Origin: Bacillota bacterium
Lineage (GTDB): Bacteria > Bacillota_I > Bacilli_A > RF39 > UBA660
Direction of reading: 5' to 3'
Assembly: GCA_015059435.1 (NCBI GenBank)
Contig: SVAJ01000001.1
Span: 220,657 to 284,656, forward strand
Length of the DNA: 64,000 nucleotides
Positions 52,161 to 62,005 of this stretch are shown here, one piece after another. The first letter of the stretch is position 1. Each line of letters starts with the position of its first letter. The position numbers were made by a program, and so were the translations under genes. The notes beneath the pieces are model-generated. The model saw only the letters and a list, made by a program, of their open reading frames with translations, did no database searches and was not told the origin of the DNA.

Positions 52161-53723
52161 CTACTCTGTTGGTTCCAAGCTTAAACTTGTTAAGTTTGTT
52201 AAATTATTATCTGTACTTTCATTTACTACTGGTATATCTATTGCAATAGTTGGTTTTAACTCTGCTTCTTCAGTACTTACATCACCCACTTTAGTAGGTT
52301 CTGCCACTAATGTAGGTGCTTTTAATTCTACCTCATTAGTAGGTTCTGTTGGTGCTGTAATGACTGGTTCTGTAGAAGTTCTTTGTTCTACAACCGGTTG
52401 TACTATTGGTGTTACTACTGGAGTAACATTTGTAACTGGTGTAACTTCTATAGGTGTAGGTTGTACTGGTGTTATTTCCGGTACTGGAGTTACAGTAGGT
52501 TCTACAACTGGTACAGCATTAACTTGATTAACAACCGGACTAGTTTCCTCAGTAGGTTCTGTTACATTCTCTTCTGAGGATATATTTATTGATACTTCAT
52601 TTGTTGCTTCAGTAACAGTGTTTTCTTCTGGTTGTTCTTTAGTTTCTTCATCATCAAATGGTTTATCTACAATATGTGATGTTATTTCACTAATATTTAT
52701 ATTTTGATTTTCTAGATACTCTGTTAAATGTGGACTTGGTTTATTCATAACTGGTTCCATTCCAAATTGTTTTTGATAAATAATATGTGATTGTGGCATA
52801 TTATTTTCATCTACATAGAATTCTACTACTTCATCTACTTCACGATGGAATTTACCTAATTCTTTACTATAGTATGCTTTAATATGAACACCTAATTGAA
52901 TATATCTATATATTGTATTTAGAAATTGATTAACATCTAGGTCTGTTTCCATCAAACTATATAAACGATATGGAATAGCTGATGCTTTATCAGCATGGAT
53001 AGTTGACAAGATATTATGCCCTGATGAAATTGAGTTACGTACAGCTGAAACAGCTTCTGCACTACGTACTTCTGATAGTAGAATCCATTTTGGATTCTGT
53101 CTCATACATGTAACTAATACATCAGTGTAACTAGCTACATTATTAGTTTTCATTGCAACTATATCACGTTGAGGAAAGATTCTATCTAAGTGTAATTCTA
53201 GTGTATCTTCTATTGTAATTATTTTTTCATTTGTTTTGGTATGAGCTGCTAAATACTTAACAAACTCTGTTTTACCTGAACCAGTTTCTCCACATACCAT
53301 GATATTACAGTGTCCTTCAACACATTTAATTAAAATATCATGTATATCTTGAGTAAAATATGAATCTTTTAATAATTTTTCTTTTTCTAGTCTTATTTTA
53401 GCTGGTGTTTTACGTATAACCATTGCTATTCCATTAGTAGCAATAGATTGGTGAACAAAGTTCAAACGTAATTCACTTGATTCGGCATCTAAAAAGGGTT
53501 TTGCATTATTGAAAGTTGTTCCCATTACATTTGAACATTGAAAAGCTAACTTTTCAATGAATTCTGGAGTAACTCCCTCTATCTCAACCCTTAATGATCC
53601 TTGAGTTAGAGAACGAACCCATATTTGTCCATTATTATCAAATGAGATATCAGTAATATCATCATTATCTAATAGGGCTCTTAGTGGTCCAAAGTCTAAC
53701 TTGTCAAAAATATTCTCGTTCAT
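52161..53723 (-). CDS. tadA: TadA/CpaF-type secretion ATPase with long C-terminal tail
   Basis: 520 residues. The N-terminal domain (1-120) precedes a GspE-family ATPase: Walker A GETGSGKT (145-152), Asp box IEDTLELHLD, Walker B-like ILLSEVRSAEA (214-224) and His box STIHADKA (240-247). This drives pilus assembly and, in other Tad systems, retraction. Residues about 345-520 form a tail rich in Pro, Thr, Val and Glu with near-repeats such as VTPV and EPT, absent from usual CpaF proteins. AAAAGGAGAT precedes the ATG. Confidence 0.95.
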   Translation of the reverse strand: MNENIFDKLDFGPLRALLDNDDITDISFDNNGQIWVRSLTQGSLRVEIEGVTPEFIEKLAFQCSNVMGTTFNNAKPFLDAESSELRLNFVHQSIATNGIAMVIRKTPAKIRLEKEKLLKDSYFTQDIHDILIKCVEGHCNIMVCGETGSGKTEFVKYLAAHTKTNEKIITIEDTLELHLDRIFPQRDIVAMKTNNVASYTDVLVTCMRQNPKWILLSEVRSAEAVSAVRNSISSGHNILSTIHADKASAIPYRLYSLMETDLDVNQFLNTIYRYIQLGVHIKAYYSKELGKFHREVDEVVEFYVDENNMPQSHIIYQKQFGMEPVMNKPSPHLTEYLENQNINISEITSHIVDKPFDDEETKEQPEENTVTEATNEVSINISSEENVTEPTEETSPVVNQVNAVPVVEPTVTPVPEITPVQPTPIEVTPVTNVTPVVTPIVQPVVEQRTSTEPVITAPTEPTNEVELKAPTLVAEPTKVGDVSTEEAELKPTIAIDIPVVNESTDNNLTNLTSLSLEPTE

Positions 53724-53771
53724 CTAACCCATCTCCTTTTTATTCTTTAAATCCCCCTATTAATGATTTAA

Positions 53772-54575
53772 TTATTCACCATTCCAAACTGTAACAGTAT
53801 TAATCCAGTTTTTCAAATCAGTACTTGTAATTTCTAAGTTACCTGGATTATCTTTTAGGCTTTCGTTTGTTGGCACTGGTATTAGTGAAGAATCAAATGT
53901 TCTTAAATAACTTGCTTTCTTTAATAAAATATAATAATCTTCTGGTAATGCAAATACTAACATAGCTGGAGTTCTAGTTTCATCTAAATTAGAGAATACT
54001 GGTTGTCCACTACTATCTTTAACTGCTAGTACTTTAACATTTTCTAATAATTTTCCTAACATAATTTTATTGGCATTAGCATCTCCTGAAGCTATTTGTT
54101 GATCTGATAATTTATTAACTGCCTTTAAATATATATCAATATAATTTCCTGGATATATTGAGTTACCATATGTACTTTCTGTATTAACAGGCATGTTATA
54201 TAGTACATATCCTTTTGGATAATCTAAGATAATATTTGCTGGTAATTGTTCTTTTTCTACTACATTTCTTTTGTAGAATAAGCTTCCTGCAGGTATAACT
54301 GTATCTGCATTAGAATATTTATCAATTACCTCTCCTTGATTACGTATAACTTCACCTTTTATCATTGATGGTGGTACTTCTGTTGTTCCTACCATACTTT
54401 GAGTTATTTGAACACCAGGTGAGATTGTTTCTTTTGCATATGGTACACTTATTGGGTTTATTGCTGATCTAACACGTGCATTATATGAAATATATAATAC
54501 GGCAACAGCAGCAACTACACCAAGTACTGTAACTGTATTTTTATTTTGTAAAAACTTCTTTAATCCGTTTCCCAT
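53772..54575 (-). CDS. cpaB: CpaB/RcpC-like Tad pilus protein
   Basis: 267 residues. One N-terminal membrane segment (about 15-31) and an external SAF domain (VPYAKETISPGVQITQSMV, then IPAGSLFYKRNVV, about 43-110), followed by a beta domain (GNSIYPGNYIDIYLKA, VKVLAVKDSSGQPV, LVFALPEDYYILLKKAS). This is the RcpC/CpaB layout; the Ig-like SAF domain may bind glycan. AAAGGAAGGA precedes the ATG. Confidence 0.88.
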   Translation of the reverse strand: MGNGLKKFLQNKNTVTVLGVVAAVAVLYISYNARVRSAINPISVPYAKETISPGVQITQSMVGTTEVPPSMIKGEVIRNQGEVIDKYSNADTVIPAGSLFYKRNVVEKEQLPANIILDYPKGYVLYNMPVNTESTYGNSIYPGNYIDIYLKAVNKLSDQQIASGDANANKIMLGKLLENVKVLAVKDSSGQPVFSNLDETRTPAMLVFALPEDYYILLKKASYLRTFDSSLIPVPTNESLKDNPGNLEITSTDLKNWINTVTVWNGE

Positions 54576-54607
54576 TTCTATTCCTTCCTTTCATTTTTAT
54601 TATATTA

Positions 54608-55039
54608 CTAGTTTCCTAAGCTTTTCTTTACATAATAATCTTTTTTATGACCTGTTTCTAATATTGCATCTATTTTTGTAGAAATACCTGCTCTTTCACC
54701 CTTTACTGAAACTACTGTTTTAGAATCAATTTTAACACTAGCTTTAGGAGGTATTTCACTTAAATCATAAAATCCAACATTGTATTCACGTGTATTATCT
54801 ACAGTATCTGCGAATCGGCAAAGAAAGTTCTCTACGAACTTTTCTTTGTCCATTCTAAGTAATCCTGATCTTCTGTAATATGCTACATCTACAGCATCAC
54901 CCATTGCAGATTCTGTTGTTTCTTTCAACATGTAATAATCTAATTCACTACCAGTTGAATAATTTGAAATAACATTTATCATAACTAAGGCAATCATACT
55001 AAGTAAGATTATACCTACTGTTAACATCGCTTTATTCAT
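54608..55039 (-). CDS. TadE/TadG-like minor pilin
   Basis: 143 residues. One N-terminal hydrophobic helix (about 5-25) is followed by YYMLKETTESAMGDAVDVAYYRRSGLLRMDKEKFVENFLCRFAD and a beta-strand region. This architecture is that of TadE/G pseudopilins. GGGAGG precedes the ATG. It lies between the cysteine-rich protein gene and cpaB. Confidence 0.68.
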   Translation of the reverse strand: MNKAMLTVGIILLSMIALVMINVISNYSTGSELDYYMLKETTESAMGDAVDVAYYRRSGLLRMDKEKFVENFLCRFADTVDNTREYNVGFYDLSEIPPKASVKIDSKTVVSVKGERAGISTKIDAILETGHKKDYYVKKSLGN

Positions 55040-55056
55040 AATTTAAACCTCCCATT

Positions 55057-57774
55057 TTAATAATCTCGTCCATATACTTTATATCTTGTTGAATCATTTA
55101 CTTTTTTAGCTAATTTTTCAATTAGTGGTGATTCATATATAGCTCTTTGCTCAGATTTATTTGAAATATTACCAGGGAAACTATTATAATTATTACCCTT
55201 TTCAGTTTTTGTAAATGATCTGATTTCTGCTAAATCTATCTTATCTAATTCAAAGTAATAATCTAAATATTTATCTGAATATGTATCTTCTTGTCTTTCT
55301 TGAATACTTTGTACAAAACCACTTGGATTAATTGGTTCTTTATCTACTGTTGCTGCTGCATCTGCACTATAGTTAAATCCTGGTTCTCTATCAGGGAACA
55401 TATTATTTGAATCTATAATTCTAAATTCATAATTATTTACTGAATTTGTTTCATTTTCTGGACAATCACCAGATTTACTATTACATTTAGGTAGTGTTGT
55501 TGATTTACAATCATCATTACCTTTTTCATTAACTGTTTCGTTTCTAACAGCGTAGAAACATTTAATATCAATATTCCATTTGAAGTATCCAAATTTCTTA
55601 GTTTGAGCTGTGATATTAAAATCTGGTTCATTAATATTCTTATAGTAATTTTTTTCTGTTGGACAATCATCTACTAATTTCCATACCCACCATGAATTAT
55701 TAACTGTTTTTATATTTAGTGGTGTACAGAATTTATTTTTATCTAAATGCCATGCATCATTTCCTGCTTTATTAATATAGCTTATTGCTCCAGATTTATT
55801 ATTAACCCATGTTCCTGGGTATGACCATTCTGTCATGTACCAGTTTTTATTATTACATTTTTTGTAGCATCCATCATAATTTAAGATTATGTTTTGTCCT
55901 TCATTTTCTGGTTCATTCTTTGCTGTTTGACCACCACATTTACCATCTTCAGTTCCTAATGATTTTAATTCTTGTGGTGTAATTTTATCATCGTGTTTTT
56001 TTACTGGTGTCGCACTGTAAGGGAAATCAATTTCCATTTGTTCTCCCTTTTTTGTTGTGTAATCTGTTTTTATTGTATATTCAGCTGTTGTTGTTGTACA
56101 TTTAGCTTTTGCTGCACACGCAGTTACTGCTGCTTTCCATGATTCGAAGTTTGCATCCATATCTTTTCTTGCTTCGCTTTCATTTAAGTATGTTTTCTTA
56201 GAACATCCAGTCCAATAACATACATCATCACAATCTGTTCCTGTAATATAATGTGCTCTTGGAATACCCATCTTATCTGGTAGATATTCAGCAGATGTTC
56301 TAGCTTCTTTTACTTGATAGTTATTATCTCTATACCATCTACCATATCCAAGTAAATAATTTTGGCTGATAGCAGCTTGTGAAAATTTTGTTTTCCATGT
56401 AATATGTCCATTTAAATCATATGTATAGCAACCATCTGGTTCATCACATTTGTATTCCTCATCATCATTAGCTAAATTTGTTAGTGATGCATTTGCAACT
56501 GCGTTAGATAATTGTTTATTATCAGATTTTTTATTTCCATATACTTTCTTATAACATTTATCACTACAACTTCTTGTATATTTTCCACCATCACATTCAT
56601 TAATACATGATTCATATTCTTCATTTGGTCCTGCTTGTCTAGAATATCTAGGAAGACCATTTTCACAATATGGTGCTGGTGTACATACATTATATTTAGT
56701 TTGAGGTAATTCTTTTATAACTCCAGGTTCACATACTACGTAGCTAGTAACTTTTACTTTGTATTCAAAACATAAACCTGCTTTAGAAGCTACTGGTGGA
56801 CCATATTCTACTCTAACAGCTTCTTTACATATTGGACTACACACATTATCTTTTGTAGTTACTGTTTTTCCAGAAGTATAGTTATATTTATATACTGCTT
56901 GAACTGGATCTGTTTTATGAGAAGTTCTATAGTATTTTTTATTTGGATAATAAGGATCATCAGTTGGATCTTTTGGGTCATCATGGCCTTCCACTTCAGT
57001 CATACTTCTATTTTTATAGTCACATTGTATTTCTCCAACATTAACCTCATCATTTTCTACTTGTTTTTCTATAACTCCTGAATGATTATAAATAGCACTC
57101 CATTCTTTGTAACGAGTTGTATCTTGAAGATTATTTTTTATATTTTTCAAGAAACTATCAGCCTGTTCTTGAATTTCTTGACTATATTCAAAGTCATCAT
57201 AATCAGGATCTCCACTTATAGTAGATAAATCTACTTTAAAAGTTCCTGAATAATTACATTTTTTAATTTGGTCTTTGTTTGCATATTTTTTATATTGATT
57301 GCTTGTTCCAAGACAGTTTTCATAAGTACCACCTTTGGCATATACCAATTTAACTCTTACTGATACTTCACCGTCTGTTCCTGGTTTAACACTAATATTT
57401 ACACCTTTTTTGCTAGTGAATTTTATTGGATTTTTTAATATTCCTGTAGAGGTTCCATCTGTTGTTTCAAAACCATGACCTCCAGCTAATATTCTTACTA
57501 TCTCAAACTTATGTGTACCTTCAATATTAAGATTTGCAGAATGAATATAATATGTTACTTTTCCATCAGACGTTTTAGGTGCTGTTGTTGGTTGTAGTTT
57601 TATACTATAGTAACTACTTAAATTTCTTTTTGTACATTTGTCTTCCATTTCATCTAAAAGCGTTTCTTTTTCTTCATTACTACAAGTAGCAGCATACACA
57701 GTAGAATTTATGAATAATACACTAACAGCAACAAGCATAACCCCTAATATTCTATATCTATGCGTTTGTGTCAT
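55057..57774 (-). CDS. Very large exported cysteine-rich protein, putative pilus-associated adhesin
   Basis: 905 residues from ATG 57772-57774 with AAGGG upstream; an in-frame GTG nine bases earlier is too close to that site. A signal peptide ends near VYAATC. About 31 cysteines, often in C-x4-C, C-x3-C and C-x-x-C spacings, and many Tyr/Lys/Asn suggest a disulfide-rich beta ectodomain. No wall-sorting signal or membrane anchor at the C-terminus. No family recognised. It overlaps the sortase gene by 17 bases and precedes two Tad genes. A tip adhesin is a plausible but untested role. Confidence 0.75.
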   Translation of the reverse strand: MTQTHRYRILGVMLVAVSVLFINSTVYAATCSNEEKETLLDEMEDKCTKRNLSSYYSIKLQPTTAPKTSDGKVTYYIHSANLNIEGTHKFEIVRILAGGHGFETTDGTSTGILKNPIKFTSKKGVNISVKPGTDGEVSVRVKLVYAKGGTYENCLGTSNQYKKYANKDQIKKCNYSGTFKVDLSTISGDPDYDDFEYSQEIQEQADSFLKNIKNNLQDTTRYKEWSAIYNHSGVIEKQVENDEVNVGEIQCDYKNRSMTEVEGHDDPKDPTDDPYYPNKKYYRTSHKTDPVQAVYKYNYTSGKTVTTKDNVCSPICKEAVRVEYGPPVASKAGLCFEYKVKVTSYVVCEPGVIKELPQTKYNVCTPAPYCENGLPRYSRQAGPNEEYESCINECDGGKYTRSCSDKCYKKVYGNKKSDNKQLSNAVANASLTNLANDDEEYKCDEPDGCYTYDLNGHITWKTKFSQAAISQNYLLGYGRWYRDNNYQVKEARTSAEYLPDKMGIPRAHYITGTDCDDVCYWTGCSKKTYLNESEARKDMDANFESWKAAVTACAAKAKCTTTTAEYTIKTDYTTKKGEQMEIDFPYSATPVKKHDDKITPQELKSLGTEDGKCGGQTAKNEPENEGQNIILNYDGCYKKCNNKNWYMTEWSYPGTWVNNKSGAISYINKAGNDAWHLDKNKFCTPLNIKTVNNSWWVWKLVDDCPTEKNYYKNINEPDFNITAQTKKFGYFKWNIDIKCFYAVRNETVNEKGNDDCKSTTLPKCNSKSGDCPENETNSVNNYEFRIIDSNNMFPDREPGFNYSADAAATVDKEPINPSGFVQSIQERQEDTYSDKYLDYYFELDKIDLAEIRSFTKTEKGNNYNSFPGNISNKSEQRAIYESPLIEKLAKKVNDSTRYKVYGRDY

Positions 57775-58591
57775 TTTCTGCACTTCCCTTCATTATTTTT
57801 TCTATTTTCTTATAATTCTTATTTTTAGTAACTTTATAATTAGTTAATCTTTCATTTTCTCTTACCATTCTACCATGAACTACAAATTCCATACTACTAT
57901 CTCCTAGAGAAGCATACATTCTAGTACATGTTACTAATGATATATATTTATCTTTTTTATTTACATCTACATCATAATTATAAATACTATTCTTTTTTGT
58001 ATATTTTATATAATCTTTTAATTCTTCTTCAGAAAAATCATATTTTCTTTCAAGATTTAAATTATATTGTTTATCAAAACTAACAGCAAATATTTTATAT
58101 ACATAATCTTTACCATCAACGGTATACTCAATATATTTATTTTCTTTGGCAAAGTCATAATAAACAAATGACATTAAATCATCAAATCTAGTAAATTGTG
58201 GTAAACCTCTATCTGGATTACTAGATAGATTTAATATATTATGACCCATTATACTAACTTTATTAAACAGTTTTTCTTTTGGATTTTCATTCCATAAATA
58301 ATTTTCTTTATCTATGTTTATTGCATCAATATCTTCATCGTTATATCCAATAATAGGTGTATCTATATTTGTACCTTCAACTCTAAGCCAACCAATTGTT
58401 TTATAATATTTTGTATTATCTTTTTGTTTTTCTGCTTCTATGTTTGAAGTTCTATTTTCTACTTTAAATATTTCTGGCCTAAGTCTTTTTAGGACTAAAT
58501 TTATACATAAAACAGAAAGAATTAAAAGAATAATTACTAGAAAAATAATTATATCTTTTAATTTTTTTCTTTTATCTTTTATTATGAGCAT
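57758..58591 (-). CDS. Class B sortase
   Basis: 277 residues with one N-terminal membrane anchor (about 12-34). The catalytic set is complete: His117 in IMGHNI, Cys222 in LVTCTRMY and Arg241 in VVHGRMV. IGWLRVEGTNIDTPIIG (66-82) and the long helical insertion between strands indicate class B rather than A. Sortases cut cell-wall sorting signals and link proteins to peptidoglycan or pilus subunits. No canonical substrate lies in the locus itself; the NPNTV and TPNTG proteins at 14541 and 16535 are candidates. GAGGTGG precedes the ATG. Confidence 0.9.
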   Translation of the reverse strand: MLIIKDKRKKLKDIIIFLVIILLILSVLCINLVLKRLRPEIFKVENRTSNIEAEKQKDNTKYYKTIGWLRVEGTNIDTPIIGYNDEDIDAINIDKENYLWNENPKEKLFNKVSIMGHNILNLSSNPDRGLPQFTRFDDLMSFVYYDFAKENKYIEYTVDGKDYVYKIFAVSFDKQYNLNLERKYDFSEEELKDYIKYTKKNSIYNYDVDVNKKDKYISLVTCTRMYASLGDSSMEFVVHGRMVRENERLTNYKVTKNKNYKKIEKIMKGSAENDTNA

Positions 58592-58626
58592 ATAGTTACC
58601 ACCTCAATTACTGTTTAACATAATTA

Positions 58627-60435
58627 CTATTTTGATATTACATATGGATTATTAATAGTTCCATCTCCATTAACAATTTGAATATTCTTATTCATGTATC
58701 CTACTACTCTAATACCAAATTGATCTGCATCTGGAATTTTTTCATCAAATACTACTCCAATATCACTAACAATAGCTTTTATTTCTTTTGCTTTTGATGA
58801 GTTTATTAACCAATATGAATGCATACTTTCTGAATACATAGATGCAGCACTAAACATTTCATACATATCTGGAGCAAATGTTTTAGCATTACTCTTTTTA
58901 TAAGAAACTTCTTTACCATAATTTATTTTTTCTTTATAAACTGGTGCTTTTATTTCTTTTTTAACAAAGTATTTAACATCTATATATTTATTAACTTTAT
59001 TTGCAATGAAGTATCCAATGTTTCCTTTTTCTTCTGCATTATATATTTTTGAACTACCATTAGTATCATAGCATATTTCTACTCTTGCTGTATCATCAGA
59101 TAATATAGTATCTAAGATAACTTTTGTTGTACCATCATTGTCAACTTCTATTATTCTCCATAAATATCCTGAATATTTTATATATTCTCCAGTGATTCTT
59201 TTATTTAAAGAACTACCACTTTTACCTGTTTTGTAATCTCCTAAGTAATATGGATTATTAAATGTACCATTACCATCTTTAATTAGTGAATCACCTTTTA
59301 TAGTAATTATAGGTCTAACTCCATAATTTCCTGTTTTATCCATTGTTATATAGTTTTTACCATATTCTGATCCATAGAACTCATTTCTAGTTACATAAGC
59401 ATTTTTATCATTTAATTTATTAGATACCCAAGAAATTGTTTCAGGTTTTAAGTAACTTATACCATTTACCATACTCTTATTAACATCTGTAATAGATGCT
59501 ATATAAGATTTGCGTTTAGATGTATATGAACTACATTCAGTTGTATTTAGGTTTTTATCTGTAATATTCATATTACAATATTTATTCTCTACTATTAGTT
59601 TTTTAGAATTTTCTGTTAAATGATTGTAATAATAATTATCTAACCATTTTTCTATTCCATCATAATTTACATTAGCTATATCTTGATCAGCTATTATTCT
59701 TACATTATTTCTATCAACATCTACTATTCTAAATAACATACCTGAGAAATAAATATAGTTATTAGGATTTTCTCCTTTATAGTATCCTAAGTTATTTGTA
59801 CTTTTTTGAACTGTTTTTTTAATACGTGATACAACTTTTACTTTTCTTACTTTTACAGTTGTATTATTTATACTATCGCTTACTGTATATGTAACATTAT
59901 AAGATCCTATTTTCTTAGTATTAACATTTTTTGAATCAATAGTAACGTTATTTATATCTATGTTACCATCTTTATTATCAGTTACACTTTTTACTCCTAG
60001 TTCTTTATATTCTTCTCCTAAATCAACATATACTGTATCATCACCATTTAAAGTAATTTCTGGTCCTTTATGATCTATAATTGATGATACAACTCCACAT
60101 TTTAAATATACATAATATCTATACTCACCATTAACTTTTCTAACTTTTGTCCAACTTTTAGTAACTGAGCATGCTTTTTTAGTTAATGGTATATAAAAGT
60201 CTTCCTTTAAAAAAGCTTTACTATAAAGATCTTTTAAATAAATAGTTTTTGTTCTATCTCCAGTAGGAAGTTCATTACTATTTACTTCAAAATATCTTTT
60301 AGAAGCTTCTAGCATTTTCTTTTCATTACCTTTAAATTTAATAAGTGGATTTAATAATACAAACCAAACAGATAATACAACAATCAACCAAATACCCAAA
60401 ATTTTAACTTTTTTTAAAATTTCTTGTTTATCCAT
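58627..60435 (-). CDS. Membrane-anchored surface protein with Ig-like and WRIV-type domains
   Basis: 602 residues. An N-terminal membrane segment (about 13-32) precedes a module (about 35-115: ASKRYFEVNSNELPTGDRTKTI, YVYLKCG) like that of the 36613 protein. An Ig-like DUF5011-type domain follows (about 122-205: LGEEYKELGVKSVTDNKDG, GSYNVTYTVSD). Two copies of a FRIVDV/WRIIEV domain come next (about 215-395 and 400-602), each ending with a GxGTxNNPYxxxx block. It is second in the locus. AAGGAG precedes the ATG. Probably an external structural or anchoring protein. Confidence 0.78.
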   Translation of the reverse strand: MDKQEILKKVKILGIWLIVVLSVWFVLLNPLIKFKGNEKKMLEASKRYFEVNSNELPTGDRTKTIYLKDLYSKAFLKEDFYIPLTKKACSVTKSWTKVRKVNGEYRYYVYLKCGVVSSIIDHKGPEITLNGDDTVYVDLGEEYKELGVKSVTDNKDGNIDINNVTIDSKNVNTKKIGSYNVTYTVSDSINNTTVKVRKVKVVSRIKKTVQKSTNNLGYYKGENPNNYIYFSGMLFRIVDVDRNNVRIIADQDIANVNYDGIEKWLDNYYYNHLTENSKKLIVENKYCNMNITDKNLNTTECSSYTSKRKSYIASITDVNKSMVNGISYLKPETISWVSNKLNDKNAYVTRNEFYGSEYGKNYITMDKTGNYGVRPIITIKGDSLIKDGNGTFNNPYYLGDYKTGKSGSSLNKRITGEYIKYSGYLWRIIEVDNDGTTKVILDTILSDDTARVEICYDTNGSSKIYNAEEKGNIGYFIANKVNKYIDVKYFVKKEIKAPVYKEKINYGKEVSYKKSNAKTFAPDMYEMFSAASMYSESMHSYWLINSSKAKEIKAIVSDIGVVFDEKIPDADQFGIRVVGYMNKNIQIVNGDGTINNPYVISK

Positions 60436-60445
60436 ATTTCTCTCC

Positions 60446-62005
60446 TTATTTTAATTTATAAGTATATCTATTATTTCTTACAGTATATACAAGTCTTATA
60501 TCTTCATAATTATCTAGATTGCTTGGTACTCTTATATACATGTATTGTCCCATATACTTTTTATCTACTGCACTTTTTATTTTTACGCTATGCTTATTAC
60601 CCTTATCATCTATATAAATAATTTTACCATATTTAGTCGAAAAGTCAATTAAATCTTTGCCTTCAAAACTATCTGAAACAAATCCTATTTGTAGTATTTT
60701 TTCTGATGATTTAGCACTTACTTCACCTACACTTGTCTGACAACCACTACCACTATTTTCACAGTCTTGATATGAGTATGATACACTATCCATAACTTCT
60801 GCTTCATCTACTATTAAATCAGTTTCTTTAGGTCCTATTTTTATTGTAGAATCATCACCTAATTCTTTTGCTTTACTATCTTTTATAACACTTATATCTT
60901 CAATATTTAATTTTATTTTTCTAAGATATGGTTTACCATTATTAAATTCTTGATAATATAAAACAAATCTATTTTTATCTAATTTTTTATCTACTTTAAA
61001 AATCATTATTAGATTAACTTCTTCACCACGTGATATTTCTTTTTTCTCATATGTTTTACCTAAATCAATAAAATCTGTTTCGTATGTCTTAAATGTATAA
61101 CTATAGTTATTGGTTTTATTCATAACATGAAATCTACTAAAATTAATATTTCTTTTTTGAGCATTATTTTTAATACTTGCATCTATTATTACAAAGTTAT
61201 TTTTATTTGATATTACTTTCCCATTATAATCTTTATTTGTGTAGTAACTATGATTTATTCTTATACTATAACCACTACTATTTAGAACTTGTCCTTCTTT
61301 ATATGATTTATGATCTATAAATACGTATTTATATGAGAACCCTATAAATAAAATAGTCGCAAGTCCTATAAGTGAATTAACTATAAATTTATGTTCTTCA
61401 TAAACATAACCAGCATTTCTTAAGAACCTTTTATATGTTCTTTTAAAACTTTCTTTATCTATATCTATGTTAATTTCAAATTCTTCTCTATCTTCACTAG
61501 ATAGTTCTAAATATTCTTTATCTGTTTTAAAATCAAATTTATTTATGTCTACTCCAAAAATTCTGATTAGTAAAATAAGTATTACTGGATATTGAAATAA
61601 GGATACTATTGTTAATAAGTCTTTAATAGCTCTTATTCCAGTAGTACCACTTGATGATTTATAATTATTAAAAAAGCTTGTTGTTACTCCAAAGATTATT
61701 AACATAAATAAGTATTCTAATGCTGGTATTAAGTATAGTTTCCAAGGTTTACCTTTATGTCTTAGTAAGACTATTAATGTAGTAAATAAACCTATTGCTA
61801 TTAATAAAGATATTATTACAAGTGGACTTATATATCTAGAAATAGGTTCGTTATACATATCATAACTACCTAAGCTTAAGAATTCAGAAACAAAAGATCT
61901 TATTTGCGAATTTTTAAAAAATAAATATCCACATAAAATTAATAAAAAGATATGAATCTTTCTAAAGTTTTTTATTAAAAACGCATATGGCTTTCTGATT
62001 ATCAT
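60446..62005 (-). CDS. Polytopic membrane protein with C-terminal ectodomain, first gene of locus
   Basis: 519 residues from ATG 62003-62005 (GAGGGTGG upstream; an in-frame GTG overlaps that site). Four membrane segments lie in residues 15-160, a soluble cytosolic part follows, and a fifth segment (about 207-230) precedes an external beta-rich domain (about 235-519). A conserved-looking CENSGSGC and a C-terminal RLVYTVRNNRYTYKL are notable. No family recognised. The gene begins just below the terminator of the neighbouring 62085 gene. Confidence 0.75.
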   Translation of the reverse strand: MIIRKPYAFLIKNFRKIHIFLLILCGYLFFKNSQIRSFVSEFLSLGSYDMYNEPISRYISPLVIISLLIAIGLFTTLIVLLRHKGKPWKLYLIPALEYLFMLIIFGVTTSFFNNYKSSSGTTGIRAIKDLLTIVSLFQYPVILILLIRIFGVDINKFDFKTDKEYLELSSEDREEFEINIDIDKESFKRTYKRFLRNAGYVYEEHKFIVNSLIGLATILFIGFSYKYVFIDHKSYKEGQVLNSSGYSIRINHSYYTNKDYNGKVISNKNNFVIIDASIKNNAQKRNINFSRFHVMNKTNNYSYTFKTYETDFIDLGKTYEKKEISRGEEVNLIMIFKVDKKLDKNRFVLYYQEFNNGKPYLRKIKLNIEDISVIKDSKAKELGDDSTIKIGPKETDLIVDEAEVMDSVSYSYQDCENSGSGCQTSVGEVSAKSSEKILQIGFVSDSFEGKDLIDFSTKYGKIIYIDDKGNKHSVKIKSAVDKKYMGQYMYIRVPSNLDNYEDIRLVYTVRNNRYTYKLK

